DNA of 64,000 bases, taken from contig JAFYGK010000008.1 in NCBI GenBank assembly GCA_017543285.1, forward strand, positions 42,558 to 106,557, given 5' to 3'. The position numbers and the translations under genes are program-made. This DNA is from Clostridia bacterium (GTDB lineage: Bacteria > Bacillota > Clostridia > Oscillospirales > Acutalibacteraceae). The notes under the pieces are model-generated. The model worked only from the letters and a program-made list of their open reading frames with translations. It was not told the origin of the DNA and made no database searches. How positions within the stretch are numbered: position 1 is the first letter of the stretch; every line of letters begins with the position of its first letter. Shown here piece by piece: positions 34,826 to 43,673 of this stretch.

Positions 34826-35635
34826 ATGAATATAATTATTCCAATCATCATTGTTGCCGCCATCGGTCTTATTGCCGGCGTCGGTCTTTCCATAGCGTCT
34901 ATCGTCATGGCGGTCCCCGTTGACGAAAAGGTGACCGAAATAAGAGGATGCCTGCCCGGAGCAAACTGCGGAGCTTGCGGATATTCCGGCTGCGACGGTT
35001 ATGCCGCCGCTCTTGCCTCCGGAGAAGCTGCAAACGGTCTTTGCTCTCCCGGCGGTGCGAAATGCGCTGCCGATGTCGCCGCCGTTCTTGGAGAAGAGGT
35101 CGGTGAATTCAAGCGCAGGGCAGCTGTGGTCCATTGTGACGGCACATGCGATAAAACCGAAAAGCTGTATGATTACAGAGGAATACAAACCTGCGCGGGA
35201 GTAAGCCTCATGTTCGGCGGCGACGGCAAATGCTCCTACGGATGCATCGGCCTGGGAGACTGCGTGAAGGCCTGCCAGTATGGCGCGATATCCATATGCA
35301 ACGGCGTTGCGGTAATAAATACAAAGCGCTGTGCTGCCTGCTCAGAGTGTGTGGCGGCATGTCCAAAGGGGCTTATAAGGATAGTTTACGGCGATAAGGT
35401 TGCCGATGTTTCCTGCTCCAATAAGGATAAGGGTGCTGCCGCCAAAAAGGCGTGCAAAAATGCCTGCATCGGCTGCATGCGATGTGTAAAGGCGTGTGAG
35501 TCGGGCGCCGTCACCGTTTCCAACAATTTAGCGACGGTCGATTCGGAAAAATGCACCGGCTGCGGCAAGTGCTTTGAGGTATGTCCGTCCAAGTGCATCA
35601 GGATGATAGATCTGAAGGCTTTGCAGGAAGCCTGA
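34826..35635 (+). CDS. rnfB: Electron transport complex subunit RnfB
   Basis: The 269-residue ferredoxin-like subunit is the likely entry point for electrons from reduced ferredoxin. It has one N-terminal membrane helix, then an RnfB-specific 4Fe-4S motif (CLPGANCGACGYSGC near 33-47), and further 4Fe-4S clusters in the C-terminal half, including CAACSECVAACPKG near 170, CIGCMRCVKACESG near 211 and CTGCGKCFEVCPSKC near 241. The cysteine count supports several clusters, in line with clostridial RnfB proteins. It is the last gene of the operon; a bidirectional terminator follows. Confidence 0.95.
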   Translation: MNIIIPIIIVAAIGLIAGVGLSIASIVMAVPVDEKVTEIRGCLPGANCGACGYSGCDGYAAALASGEAANGLCSPGGAKCAADVAAVLGEEVGEFKRRAAVVHCDGTCDKTEKLYDYRGIQTCAGVSLMFGGDGKCSYGCIGLGDCVKACQYGAISICNGVAVINTKRCAACSECVAACPKGLIRIVYGDKVADVSCSNKDKGAAAKKACKNACIGCMRCVKACESGAVTVSNNLATVDSEKCTGCGKCFEVCPSKCIRMIDLKALQEA

Positions 35636-35640
35636 TAAAT

Positions 35641-35677
35641 AAAAAAACAAAACCGCCCCGATTTCGGGGCGGTTTTT
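35641..35677. terminator. Bidirectional intrinsic terminator between rnfB and cotH
   Basis: AACCGCCCCG (35651-35660) pairs with CGGGGCGGTT (35665-35674) around ATTT. Ts follow on the plus strand and an A run precedes it, giving Ts on the minus strand, so it can stop both convergent operons. Confidence 0.9.
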
Positions 35678-35695
35678 GTATGCGCCGAATGTCGG

Positions 35696-38344
35696 TCAGA
35701 ACTCTTTTATAATACCGACGACATATTTCAGTATCAGCAGCGAATCCTCAGAGGTTATCGCGCCGTCACCGTTTACATCCGCAAGGGCGGTCTGATCTTC
35801 GTCAGGAGCGACGATTCCGATTGCCATCTTAAGCACAAGCAGTGCGTCTGCTGTATCTATTTTATAATTTCTGTCAACATCTCCGGGAAGAATCGGCTTT
35901 GTTTCAAGATTGTCCATAGCGTCCATGAGCTGAGCCTTGGCCGTTTCCACCGCCCTGTATGCCGCGTTTTCGTCGGCAAGAAGATTCTTAGCAGTTTCAA
36001 GTGCTGTGTTCAGGGCGCTGACAGACTGCTCTGTTTTGTCGCTCAGATCGACAGCCTCCGCCTGGGAAACAAGCTGCGCCAGACCTTCCCTGTCTGCCGG
36101 GCGATATATTTCGTTAAGCACCATCAGATCCAGTTCAACATGCTCGTTTCTGAACTCGCCGTTCAAAGCACTGATGGTAAGGTTTCTTTGCCCCGAGCTG
36201 TTGAAGGAGCTGGTAAATGTATATAAAAGATTTCCGTCCTCCAAAGTCGACACGGTTTGATTTGATCTGTTGACGCCGTTGCCGCTTTCGTTAAACAAGC
36301 CGATCTTGCTTACTTCTGGACTGGTTATGCATGAGAAAACAACAGGTTCGTTTTTCTGAACGGTGTCTTTGCCGGTACTTGCGCTGATTATTCCGATCGG
36401 CTTTAAAACAAGACTATCAACGGCATTTTGCAGCACGGAAAGACTATTGGCAATGTCTGCGTGAAGCGACAGCGGATCGTCGAGTACCTCATGCGCATTT
36501 TGGAGCGCTGCAATCAAAGCATCTGCCGAGGAGCTTGTCATATCATCAAGGTCAATTGAACCTGCCTGCTCCGCAAGCTGTGAAAGCCCGGTTTTGTCCG
36601 GAAGAGGCTGCGATTCCGGAATGACTATCACCCTTATCTGCTCAGACGGATATTCCTCAGAGCCGCCGGCGGGAGCGACGGTTATTGTTCTGGTTCCCGC
36701 AGTTCCGAAGGAACAGGAAAATGTATGCATTACGGTGCCGTTATCAAGAAATGTGACGGTTTCGTTTCTCTTTCCAAGGGGAGAATTTTTCTCGTTCAGC
36801 ACGGCGATCTTGTTTATATCCGCGCTTGTTATAACTGTGAAATCAACCGTGCCGTTCCTGTGAACTACCTGTCTGCTGAGCTTTACATCATTCAGACCCG
36901 GGGATTGCTCAAGCGTTTTAAGCCGCTGCTTGACACCGTCGAGCTTTTCCAGCAGAGACTCGTCTAACCTGCTTCTCTCCTCATCGGTGAGCGAGGCGAC
37001 AACGTGGTTGACCTTTCGGACATAATCTCCGGAGTTTATGGTGACGGTCCTTTCGGGGAGACCCCTCATCAGCGTTTCGGCGTTTGCTACGGGGCTTGGG
37101 TCGTCGCTCAGCATCTGATCCATCCACACGACACGTTCGGCATAAAACTGCCTGACGTAATCAATTTCCATGTTTCTGGTGTAGATTGTCTTTCCGTTGA
37201 TGTCGTTAAACGGGCGATATTGCCAGACCTTCATATTTTCCTCGGCCGAATTGCTTATAACATCGAGTATTTCGTTATACTCGGAGAAAAATGAATCCAA
37301 CACCCCGTCGTTTCTGAGCTGAGTCCACCGGGCCCTGAGCGCCTGCTCGAATTCGGGCATAATGCGAAGCTGCCTGTACCATCTCTGGCTGCTTGTATGG
37401 AAACCCTCGGGATCGCGCACATTATCACTGCCGGTTCCGCCGAGAGCGAGATCGAAATCCCAGACAGGTCCCATGAAAAACTTTCCCTGGGCGTCCCTGT
37501 ACATGTAGCAGCTCTTTTTGAAGTAGGAATCGATATTCTTATAAAGCTCGTTTACTATGTACCAGTCCACAAAGGAATCCATGTCGATATAGTCGAACAA
37601 CTCGGGCCTGTGGAGATATAATTTGTTCTCTATTGACTGTATTTCGGTTTTTACCGCATTTACGGCTTCGGTTATCTGCTGCTTTTTCTCATCGTCCATA
37701 TCGTCTGTTATGGCGTCATATTCCGGTTCCTTAATGGAAAAAGGAACCTTGTTTCTGGTGACGAAATTGTGATTTTCATCCAGCAGACTGTTAACCTCCA
37801 GCAGCAGACCGTCATCGGAGATATCGACTCTTGAGGAACCTACTTCGACCTTTTCCCCGAGAGTATAGTTTCCCTGATATTCTCCGTTGATGTAAAGATC
37901 GACAAATCTCATCTGAGGAGTATACGCAAAGCACAGTTTGTTTGAAAGGCATACGGCCATATAGAATCTGACGAGCGCCTGATCGTAGTAATTTGCAAGC
38001 AGTACCCATTTCTTTGCTTTGCCCATTCCGAAAATATTGGTCTTTGATTCAAACTTGATCTGATACGGTTTTTTCGGGGCGTTCCATGTTGCGTTACCTC
38101 TGCCCTTAATGGTTATCTTCGCGTTTGTAATGTCGGAACCGTCGTCAGTCAGCAGCGAAAAAACCGCCGGGAGCTGTTCGGTTTTTGTGATCGAAGAGGG
38201 AGGATCCTCCATTGTAATGCTGACAACGGGCAGGCCGAATGATTGCATGCCGGTATTGTTCTGTTCTTCTTCCACTGCCGCCGAAACCGGAAGACAGGCA
38301 AGAATCAGCAGCACGGACATCAGAAAGCAAACTATTCTTTTCAT
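35696..38344 (-). CDS. Secreted CotH kinase family protein with Ig-like/FIVAR repeats and C-terminal dockerin
   Basis: The 882-residue protein starts with a signal peptide (MKRIVCFLMSVLLILACLP). A CotH domain covers about 35-400 (IKGRGNATWNAPKKPYQIKF, VDLYINGEYQGNY, and the DFD metal motif in GPVWDFDLALGG); some CotH proteins are protein kinases. Two copies follow of an Ig-like domain plus a FIVAR-type helical unit (about 490-655 and 660-815). A type I dockerin closes the protein at about 821-882, with two calcium-binding repeats (DVDRNYKIDTADALLVLKMA and DVNGDGAITSEDSLLILKYV). Dockerins bind cohesins on scaffoldins or cell surfaces. I chose the ATG at 38344 because AAGGAG precedes it. It is monocistronic. 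Confidence 0.9.
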   Translation of the reverse strand: MKRIVCFLMSVLLILACLPVSAAVEEEQNNTGMQSFGLPVVSITMEDPPSSITKTEQLPAVFSLLTDDGSDITNAKITIKGRGNATWNAPKKPYQIKFESKTNIFGMGKAKKWVLLANYYDQALVRFYMAVCLSNKLCFAYTPQMRFVDLYINGEYQGNYTLGEKVEVGSSRVDISDDGLLLEVNSLLDENHNFVTRNKVPFSIKEPEYDAITDDMDDEKKQQITEAVNAVKTEIQSIENKLYLHRPELFDYIDMDSFVDWYIVNELYKNIDSYFKKSCYMYRDAQGKFFMGPVWDFDLALGGTGSDNVRDPEGFHTSSQRWYRQLRIMPEFEQALRARWTQLRNDGVLDSFFSEYNEILDVISNSAEENMKVWQYRPFNDINGKTIYTRNMEIDYVRQFYAERVVWMDQMLSDDPSPVANAETLMRGLPERTVTINSGDYVRKVNHVVASLTDEERSRLDESLLEKLDGVKQRLKTLEQSPGLNDVKLSRQVVHRNGTVDFTVITSADINKIAVLNEKNSPLGKRNETVTFLDNGTVMHTFSCSFGTAGTRTITVAPAGGSEEYPSEQIRVIVIPESQPLPDKTGLSQLAEQAGSIDLDDMTSSSADALIAALQNAHEVLDDPLSLHADIANSLSVLQNAVDSLVLKPIGIISASTGKDTVQKNEPVVFSCITSPEVSKIGLFNESGNGVNRSNQTVSTLEDGNLLYTFTSSFNSSGQRNLTISALNGEFRNEHVELDLMVLNEIYRPADREGLAQLVSQAEAVDLSDKTEQSVSALNTALETAKNLLADENAAYRAVETAKAQLMDAMDNLETKPILPGDVDRNYKIDTADALLVLKMAIGIVAPDEDQTALADVNGDGAITSEDSLLILKYVVGIIKEF

Positions 38345-38421
38345 ATTTTCTCCTTTTTCTCCTTTTTTTGAGTAGGCGGATTTGCGGCCATTCTGACCCA
38401 AACAACCGCTTTATTATACCT

Positions 38422-38450
38422 ATTATAATGCATTATTAATCATTTAGCAA
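38422..38450 (-). promoter_or_regulatory. Predicted promoter of the CotH-dockerin gene
   Basis: On the minus strand TTGCTA (38445-38450) and TATAAT (38422-38427) are 17 bases apart. A second TATAAT lies a few bases further downstream. Confidence 0.6.
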
Positions 38451-38658
38451 TCAAATAAGAATTAATCTTATATTTTTGATAAAAATAAAAAGATTTTATG
38501 ACTTTTAATCAATAATAAAGCCCAAAACGGCGTAACAGACAGCCGAATAAACGGCGAGATTTCAAAAAAACGGCGTCCCGGATCGTCAGCGGGTTTCTGC
38601 ATAATTATAAATATTAAGGAGAATTAAAGTGCGATTGCGGGATTTTTTAAAAAAAATA

Positions 38659-38687
38659 TAGACAACTTCAAAATATTTGTGTATAAT
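38659..38687 (+). promoter_or_regulatory. Predicted promoter of the SPFH gene
   Basis: TAGACA (38659-38664) and TATAAT (38682-38687) are 17 bases apart, about 150 bases before the ATG. Confidence 0.6.
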
Positions 38688-38838
38688 CATATGATAGATA
38701 GGAATATTCTGGCTGCATTTTTGCACCTAAAAGCTTAAAAGATACTGAAATCCGGTTTTTGTTTGCGTCATCTGCCGTTGACTGCTGCGGCGCCGTGACC
38801 GGTCCGGCTTTCAGGGTCTGCGCGAGAGAGGGATTTTT

Positions 38839-41151
38839 ATGGCATCATCAGGAAACGAAGGTCAATCGTGCAAAGCTATTTTTGACAAGGTTGAATGGAA
38901 ACGCGACGGCGGCGACGTTCTTGCCTATCGGCATGAAAGTTCGATGAAACTGATAAAGTGCGGATCGAATCTTATCGTAGATGACGGATGCGCCGCTGTT
39001 CTGACCTATTCAGAGGGCGTTTCGGACGTTTTTCTCCCCGGGAAATACATCCTTACCTCCTCTGTGCTCAAAAAGGCAGTTCGGGCGTTTGGCCATGAGA
39101 TCGAGGACAATAAATATTTCAGCTGCGATATCTGCTTTCTTGATATAAAGCCGAGAAGCGGATTGGAATGGAGCATCGGCGAAGGTATTCCCTTGGCGAC
39201 CGACGGCCAGAGGGAAGGGTATCTGTTCGGAAGGGGACAATACGGCTTCAGACCGACAAACCCCGCTGTTTTTCTCAGCAGAATATTCGGAAACGAAAAG
39301 GCCCTGACTGCCGAGAGCTTCGTTAAGCGGCTGAATGACCTGATAGAAGCGTTTATCAGGGAGATCGTTGCATCATACAGAATAAACGCCGGTCTGCTTT
39401 GCAGCGAAAAAAAGGCTTCGGCGCTTTTTATAGGCACAAAAATAAGCGAAAAAATCAGAGAGTACGGATTTGATCTTACATATTTCACCATTGATCATAT
39501 GACGGTTGCCGACGAAAACGCGCAGCCAAATTTCGACGCCGAACCTTCCACGCCCGCCGATGCCGATACGGACGGTTCCGACACAGGCGCGGAAACCGAT
39601 GATCCTCAGGAGCCGGCGGCTCAGCCGACCGGACATCCCGATAACGAGGAACGGATTTCCGAAACAGACAGTGAAGAGGAATCGGAATATCCGGCGGAAG
39701 AACAGAATGCCGAAGAAACACTGTTATATGAATCCGAGCAGGCTGAGGATCCTGACGAAGAAGCTGCCGGGACGCCGGCGGTTATTCCCGTCATAGTTTA
39801 TGAAGGCCGCAATGATGAAGCGGATTCATATGAAGCGTCGGGAACAGACGCAAAGGATGAAACGAAATTTGATTTTGAAATCGTTCTGTTCTCCGACGAG
39901 AAAGAAAAACCGGCCAAGGCTGACGATTCCGAGGAAACGCCCGGCCTGTCCGATGATTTGCCGGAAAAAACGGAAATACAGCCGGAGGCTCAAGAGGATA
40001 AGGAGGATCCGGCCGTTGACCTGAACGAGCAGACAGAAACGGTACAGGAAGCCGCCGGGACAGCGGAAGAGGCCGGAACGGCTTTTGATGCGCCCGAAGA
40101 AGGCGATTCTCCGGAGATAACCGCCGCGGAGCAATCGTCTGCGGAGTACGGAGAAACGGACGAAATTGCCGCAGAGAGCCAGATCGAAGACAATCCGCCT
40201 TTCAGACTGGATGAAGATATTGATTTTTCAATTCCTTACGATACCGTAGAGGAGGAGACAATATCCGCGGAAGAGCCGCAGGAAGGCAATGAAACGGAAG
40301 CGGTCGAGTCGGCTCCGTCTGCCTGCGAAGAAGCGAAAGAGCATGAGGAAAGACTTGAAATATCCGTTGAGGAAGAGACCGTAGTGCCGGAGAGCTTTGA
40401 TTTTGAACTGGATATGCCGGAGCTCGATCTGCACTTTCTTGATATAAACGAATTTTTGTCCGGCGGGGAAAACCTTGACGAGGCGAAGACAGATTATGAT
40501 CCGGAAGCATCCGGACAAGAGCCGAACGAAATTACCGGGACCTCCGTTGCTGAGACAGGGGAAGAGTCCGGCATTGTCCCCGGTGAAGATACAATTCCGG
40601 AAGCTGAGGATATTGCTCAGGAACAGAAAAACGACGCCGAGCAGCCGGGCGAGACGGCGGTTGAAACTGTCGAACAGGCAGAGGCCGGCATTTTTGCCGC
40701 GGCCCCCGAAAATGATACTGTGTCTGAAGGCTTCGCTGAGGAAGAAGAAACGGCTGAAACCGAAAAGACTCCCTGCGGACAGGACGACGGCTTTGCCGAA
40801 AATCCCAAGCCCGACGCTTTCCCCGAAGAGGATACATTTGTTCCGGAGATGAGCGAGGAAGAAATAGTCGAAGGCGGTGGCACGGTAAAAATCGAGCTGT
40901 CGCCGGAACAGGAGGAGATTCTTTCCGCTCAGCCGGAAACGGTTCTTGCGCCGGAAGTCGATGAAACCGACGGAAAGGACGATCAGATTCAGCTTGACAT
41001 CTGGGACGAGCTTGTTTCCTCACTCGACCAGAGAAAGGCGGAAATGTCAGACGCCGGACCGGACGGCTTCCTGTTTGCCGTCTGCCCGAAATGCGGTAAG
41101 ACAGTGCCTAAAGGGCTTGCGTGCCCCGAATGCGGCACCTTTGTAAAATAA
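38839..41151 (+). CDS. SPFH-domain protein with long acidic region and C-terminal zinc ribbon
   Basis: The 770-residue protein has three parts. Residues 1-225 resemble the SPFH domain of the YdjI/virion-core-like family (FDKVEWKRDGGDVLAYRHES, LIVDDGCAAVL, VFLPGKYIL, GFDLTYFTIDHMTV). Residues about 228-730 are a very acidic, Glu/Asp/Pro/Ala-rich, probably disordered region. The last 25 residues are a zinc ribbon (CPKCGKTVPKGLACPECG). SPFH proteins often assemble into rings at membranes; YdjI-type proteins also end in zinc ribbons, but a 500-residue acidic insert is unusual. No transmembrane helix is seen. A GAGAGAGGG ribosome-binding site precedes the ATG. It is followed 159 bases later by another acidic protein. 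Confidence 0.78.
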   Translation: MASSGNEGQSCKAIFDKVEWKRDGGDVLAYRHESSMKLIKCGSNLIVDDGCAAVLTYSEGVSDVFLPGKYILTSSVLKKAVRAFGHEIEDNKYFSCDICFLDIKPRSGLEWSIGEGIPLATDGQREGYLFGRGQYGFRPTNPAVFLSRIFGNEKALTAESFVKRLNDLIEAFIREIVASYRINAGLLCSEKKASALFIGTKISEKIREYGFDLTYFTIDHMTVADENAQPNFDAEPSTPADADTDGSDTGAETDDPQEPAAQPTGHPDNEERISETDSEEESEYPAEEQNAEETLLYESEQAEDPDEEAAGTPAVIPVIVYEGRNDEADSYEASGTDAKDETKFDFEIVLFSDEKEKPAKADDSEETPGLSDDLPEKTEIQPEAQEDKEDPAVDLNEQTETVQEAAGTAEEAGTAFDAPEEGDSPEITAAEQSSAEYGETDEIAAESQIEDNPPFRLDEDIDFSIPYDTVEEETISAEEPQEGNETEAVESAPSACEEAKEHEERLEISVEEETVVPESFDFELDMPELDLHFLDINEFLSGGENLDEAKTDYDPEASGQEPNEITGTSVAETGEESGIVPGEDTIPEAEDIAQEQKNDAEQPGETAVETVEQAEAGIFAAAPENDTVSEGFAEEEETAETEKTPCGQDDGFAENPKPDAFPEEDTFVPEMSEEEIVEGGGTVKIELSPEQEEILSAQPETVLAPEVDETDGKDDQIQLDIWDELVSSLDQRKAEMSDAGPDGFLFAVCPKCGKTVPKGLACPECGTFVK

Positions 41152-41310
41152 ATAATCCTGCGGACACCGCGGCATATCGCGGACGCAATTCAAACCCGGC
41201 ATAAATCGCACGATCATCCGGGAGCTTCCAGACCGTTCCCTACAAACCGCCATTTTCCGGTTTTGCAGCGTACAGCAAAAATATGTTCATTGAACAGGAG
41301 GATTTCGTTT

Positions 41311-43260
41311 ATGAAAAAAGCCATGGGCGCCATACTGTTTACCGTTTTGGGCATGCTCACAGCTGTTTGCCTGATTCTTGTAAGCCTTTATCAGATTAAG
41401 CCCAATGATTTTTCGTTCCTGAAGGGATTGATGGAGGGCATCTCGAAATCCGTTCAGGTGCCGGCTCTTGAAGCTATTCTCGCGGTTGCCATTCTTGCGT
41501 TTCTGCTTATTGTCTTCATTATGCTTATTTCCATCCGCAGCGACGGCAAGCTTAAGGGAGGAAAAGAAGCGGACGGTGCGATCTACGATGAGGCCTTTGA
41601 TGACGAGGAGTCCCGGCTGTGGAAGAACAGACGGCCGTCCGGTGAGGAAACGCCGATCATCCCCGCTTTTGACGCACAGACGGATGAGATTGCCGAAGCC
41701 GCAGCTGCAATCGGGGAAGAGCAATTAAACAAAGAAAATGACGCAAAGTCGGATTTTTCGCAGATCACCCTTGCGGATATTCCCGATTTCGAGCTCGCGG
41801 ATTTAGACGGCGCCGAGGAGGAAGCGTCTCAGCCGGCCGCTCCGGAGCCTGCCTTTAAAGATGAGCAGACGTTGCCGGATAAGCCGGAGAAGGAGTCGGA
41901 TGAGGTTTCTCCCGATCTTACGGGCGAGGAAAATGCGCCTGAATACGAAAAAGCTCCGCAGCCGGCAGAAGAACAGTTTGATATTACTCCGGAAGAGTGG
42001 AAGCTGGACGACAATGAGGAGCTTGACGATCTTCAGTCGTCATATTCCCAGTTACAGCCCGATGATACAAAATTCGATTCCGCTGAACGGCTCGAACAGG
42101 CTTTCAGCGAGGCCGTATCCGCTTCGGGCGAAAGCATTTCCGATGACGCGCTGAATTCCGCGCAGCCGGAGGCTTTCGAGGCGCAGCAGACTTCCGAAGA
42201 AGACATATATGCCGAACATGAACCGGAGCTTGAGCAGGAGGTCGAGGCCGCAGGGGAGATCGAGGAGCCTGTTTCCGGGCAGACAGCCGATGCTGCTTCC
42301 GATGAGATACCGGAGTATACCGCCGACGAAATCGGGGACAGCATTCCGGAGATCGAGCTTCCTGTCGATCTGAGCGTTTTGACCGAGGAAAATGAAATAA
42401 TCCCGCCGCAGGGCACAGAACTTCCTGAGCCTGCGGTCGATGAGACGGAAGACAAGACCGGGCAGAGCGAAGAAAAGGCTGGCGCCTTCTCTCTTGACGC
42501 TCTTAACGGGATTGATTTCGGAGACGACAGCCTTGATATTATCAGCATGCTCAGCGGCGAAGGATGGAGCTTCCTCGGCGAGGATACGGAAAACACTCCG
42601 GACAGGGATCCTGAAGACGCGCCGACATTTGACGATGTGCAGCTCAACTTTATCCATCCGGGAGACCTGATTGTCGAAAACGGCGCGCTTGCTCCTGCAA
42701 GTCAGCCGGAAGAAGCCGCCCCTGTTTCCCCGGAGATCGCTTCGGAAATAAAGGAAGCTTCCGGCGCTATTGACGATACAGCAGCGGAAGACCTTTACGA
42801 AACGGCAAAAGAGGCTGCTGAAGTAATCGACGAGGTTTCGGCTGAAACAGAACCCGAACAGGTCTTTGACGTTCCCGGCGGCGACGGGATAAAAGCGCCC
42901 GCTAAAGCCGGCGATGCTGCAAAAGAAGCGCCGGATATCCTTTCTCCGGCAGACCCTTCCATTCAGGAGACGGCGATCCCCGAAGCGGATGCGTTTATTG
43001 ATCAGCATATTGATTTTGAAGTCAGCGACATACCGATGCCGATCGAGGGAGACATAGAAAGCGCCGTTCTCGGTGAGCAAAGCCGTTTCGGATTCGGACA
43101 ACAGAGCCCGAAGTCGGAGGACGTTACCGAAAGCCTTATTTTCCGCATTTTCAACAGTTCGCTTGAAACAGGCTCCGGCAATCCGGACAAGGATGTTATT
43201 GAAAGCGTTGAACTTGAACCGTCCATGGACAATTACCTGCCTCCCGACGATATTCGGTAA
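41311..43260 (+). CDS. Two-helix membrane protein with very acidic cytoplasmic region
   Basis: I do not recognise a family. The 649-residue protein has two N-terminal membrane helices (AILFTVLGMLTAVCLILVSL, about 6-26, and LEAILAVAILAFLLIVFIML, about 52-71), then a basic-acid transition and about 570 residues rich in Glu, Asp, Pro, Ala and Ser with few aromatic residues. The composition closely matches the acidic region of the gene upstream, which suggests the pair works together or arose together. Short hydrophobic islands such as FSLDALNGIDFGDDSLDIIS near 395 may be binding motifs. GGAGG precedes the ATG at 41311. A strong terminator follows. Confidence 0.75.
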   Translation: MKKAMGAILFTVLGMLTAVCLILVSLYQIKPNDFSFLKGLMEGISKSVQVPALEAILAVAILAFLLIVFIMLISIRSDGKLKGGKEADGAIYDEAFDDEESRLWKNRRPSGEETPIIPAFDAQTDEIAEAAAAIGEEQLNKENDAKSDFSQITLADIPDFELADLDGAEEEASQPAAPEPAFKDEQTLPDKPEKESDEVSPDLTGEENAPEYEKAPQPAEEQFDITPEEWKLDDNEELDDLQSSYSQLQPDDTKFDSAERLEQAFSEAVSASGESISDDALNSAQPEAFEAQQTSEEDIYAEHEPELEQEVEAAGEIEEPVSGQTADAASDEIPEYTADEIGDSIPEIELPVDLSVLTEENEIIPPQGTELPEPAVDETEDKTGQSEEKAGAFSLDALNGIDFGDDSLDIISMLSGEGWSFLGEDTENTPDRDPEDAPTFDDVQLNFIHPGDLIVENGALAPASQPEEAAPVSPEIASEIKEASGAIDDTAAEDLYETAKEAAEVIDEVSAETEPEQVFDVPGGDGIKAPAKAGDAAKEAPDILSPADPSIQETAIPEADAFIDQHIDFEVSDIPMPIEGDIESAVLGEQSRFGFGQQSPKSEDVTESLIFRIFNSSLETGSGNPDKDVIESVELEPSMDNYLPPDDIR

Positions 43261-43278
43261 AACAGGTAAGACCATAAG

Positions 43279-43309
43279 GCGCGGCCGTCTGATCGGCCGC
43301 GCTTTTTTT
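43279..43309 (+). terminator. Intrinsic terminator of the acidic protein pair
   Basis: GCGCGGCCG (43279-43287) pairs perfectly with CGGCCGCGC (43294-43302), followed by seven Ts. Confidence 0.92.
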
Positions 43310-43556
43310 GCCGGTAGTCGTTGAAAAGACACGAAAAGGAGCGGGATTACGGACAGATAAATTCCGATTTGAAGAATACGGGGCGACGATGAACAAATAT
43401 CATATTGATACATAAATGATAATAAATAACAACAAATATTTATAAAAAACAACGAATATTTGCTTTAAAGCGACACCATAATAAAGCGAATGTTACATAA
43501 TTATTTAGATTTATTAATTAATTATTTATAAATATTTAGAAATCTGAACACGTAAT
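43310..43556 (+). other. AT-rich gdhA upstream region with short direct repeats
   Basis: The 413-base gap before gdhA contains no gene. AACAAATAT occurs at 43392-43400 and 43431-43439, and AACGAATAT at 43451-43459. The last two are part of a 14-base direct repeat with one mismatch and a 20-base period (43428-43441 and 43448-43461). They lie 95-165 bases upstream of the predicted promoter and could be regulator sites or curved DNA. Confidence 0.45.
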
Positions 43557-43585
43557 TGAATTTTACGCTTTTATGTGCTAAAATT
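43557..43585 (+). promoter_or_regulatory. Predicted promoter of gdhA
   Basis: TTGAAT (43557-43562) and TAAAAT (43580-43585) are 17 bases apart, about 90 bases ahead of the ATG. Confidence 0.65.
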
Positions 43586-43673
43586 ATTACAACTGATAAC
43601 TGAAACAAGCGGATTTTTGACCAGTGATCCACATGCTTTTCAGTCATTGAATAATTATGCAGGAGGTACCATT

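Larger units (their letters stand above)
38345..38838. other. AT-rich gap between divergent genes
   Basis: About 490 bases separate the cotH start from the SPFH gene start. It holds two predicted promoters, one for each gene. No ORF or structured RNA is evident between them. Confidence 0.5.

Noticed and set aside
42052..43452. 466-residue minus-strand reading frame
   Set aside because: It runs antisense to the acidic membrane protein and through its terminator. Acidic codons read backward give Phe/Leu/Arg-rich products, so an open frame is expected by composition.
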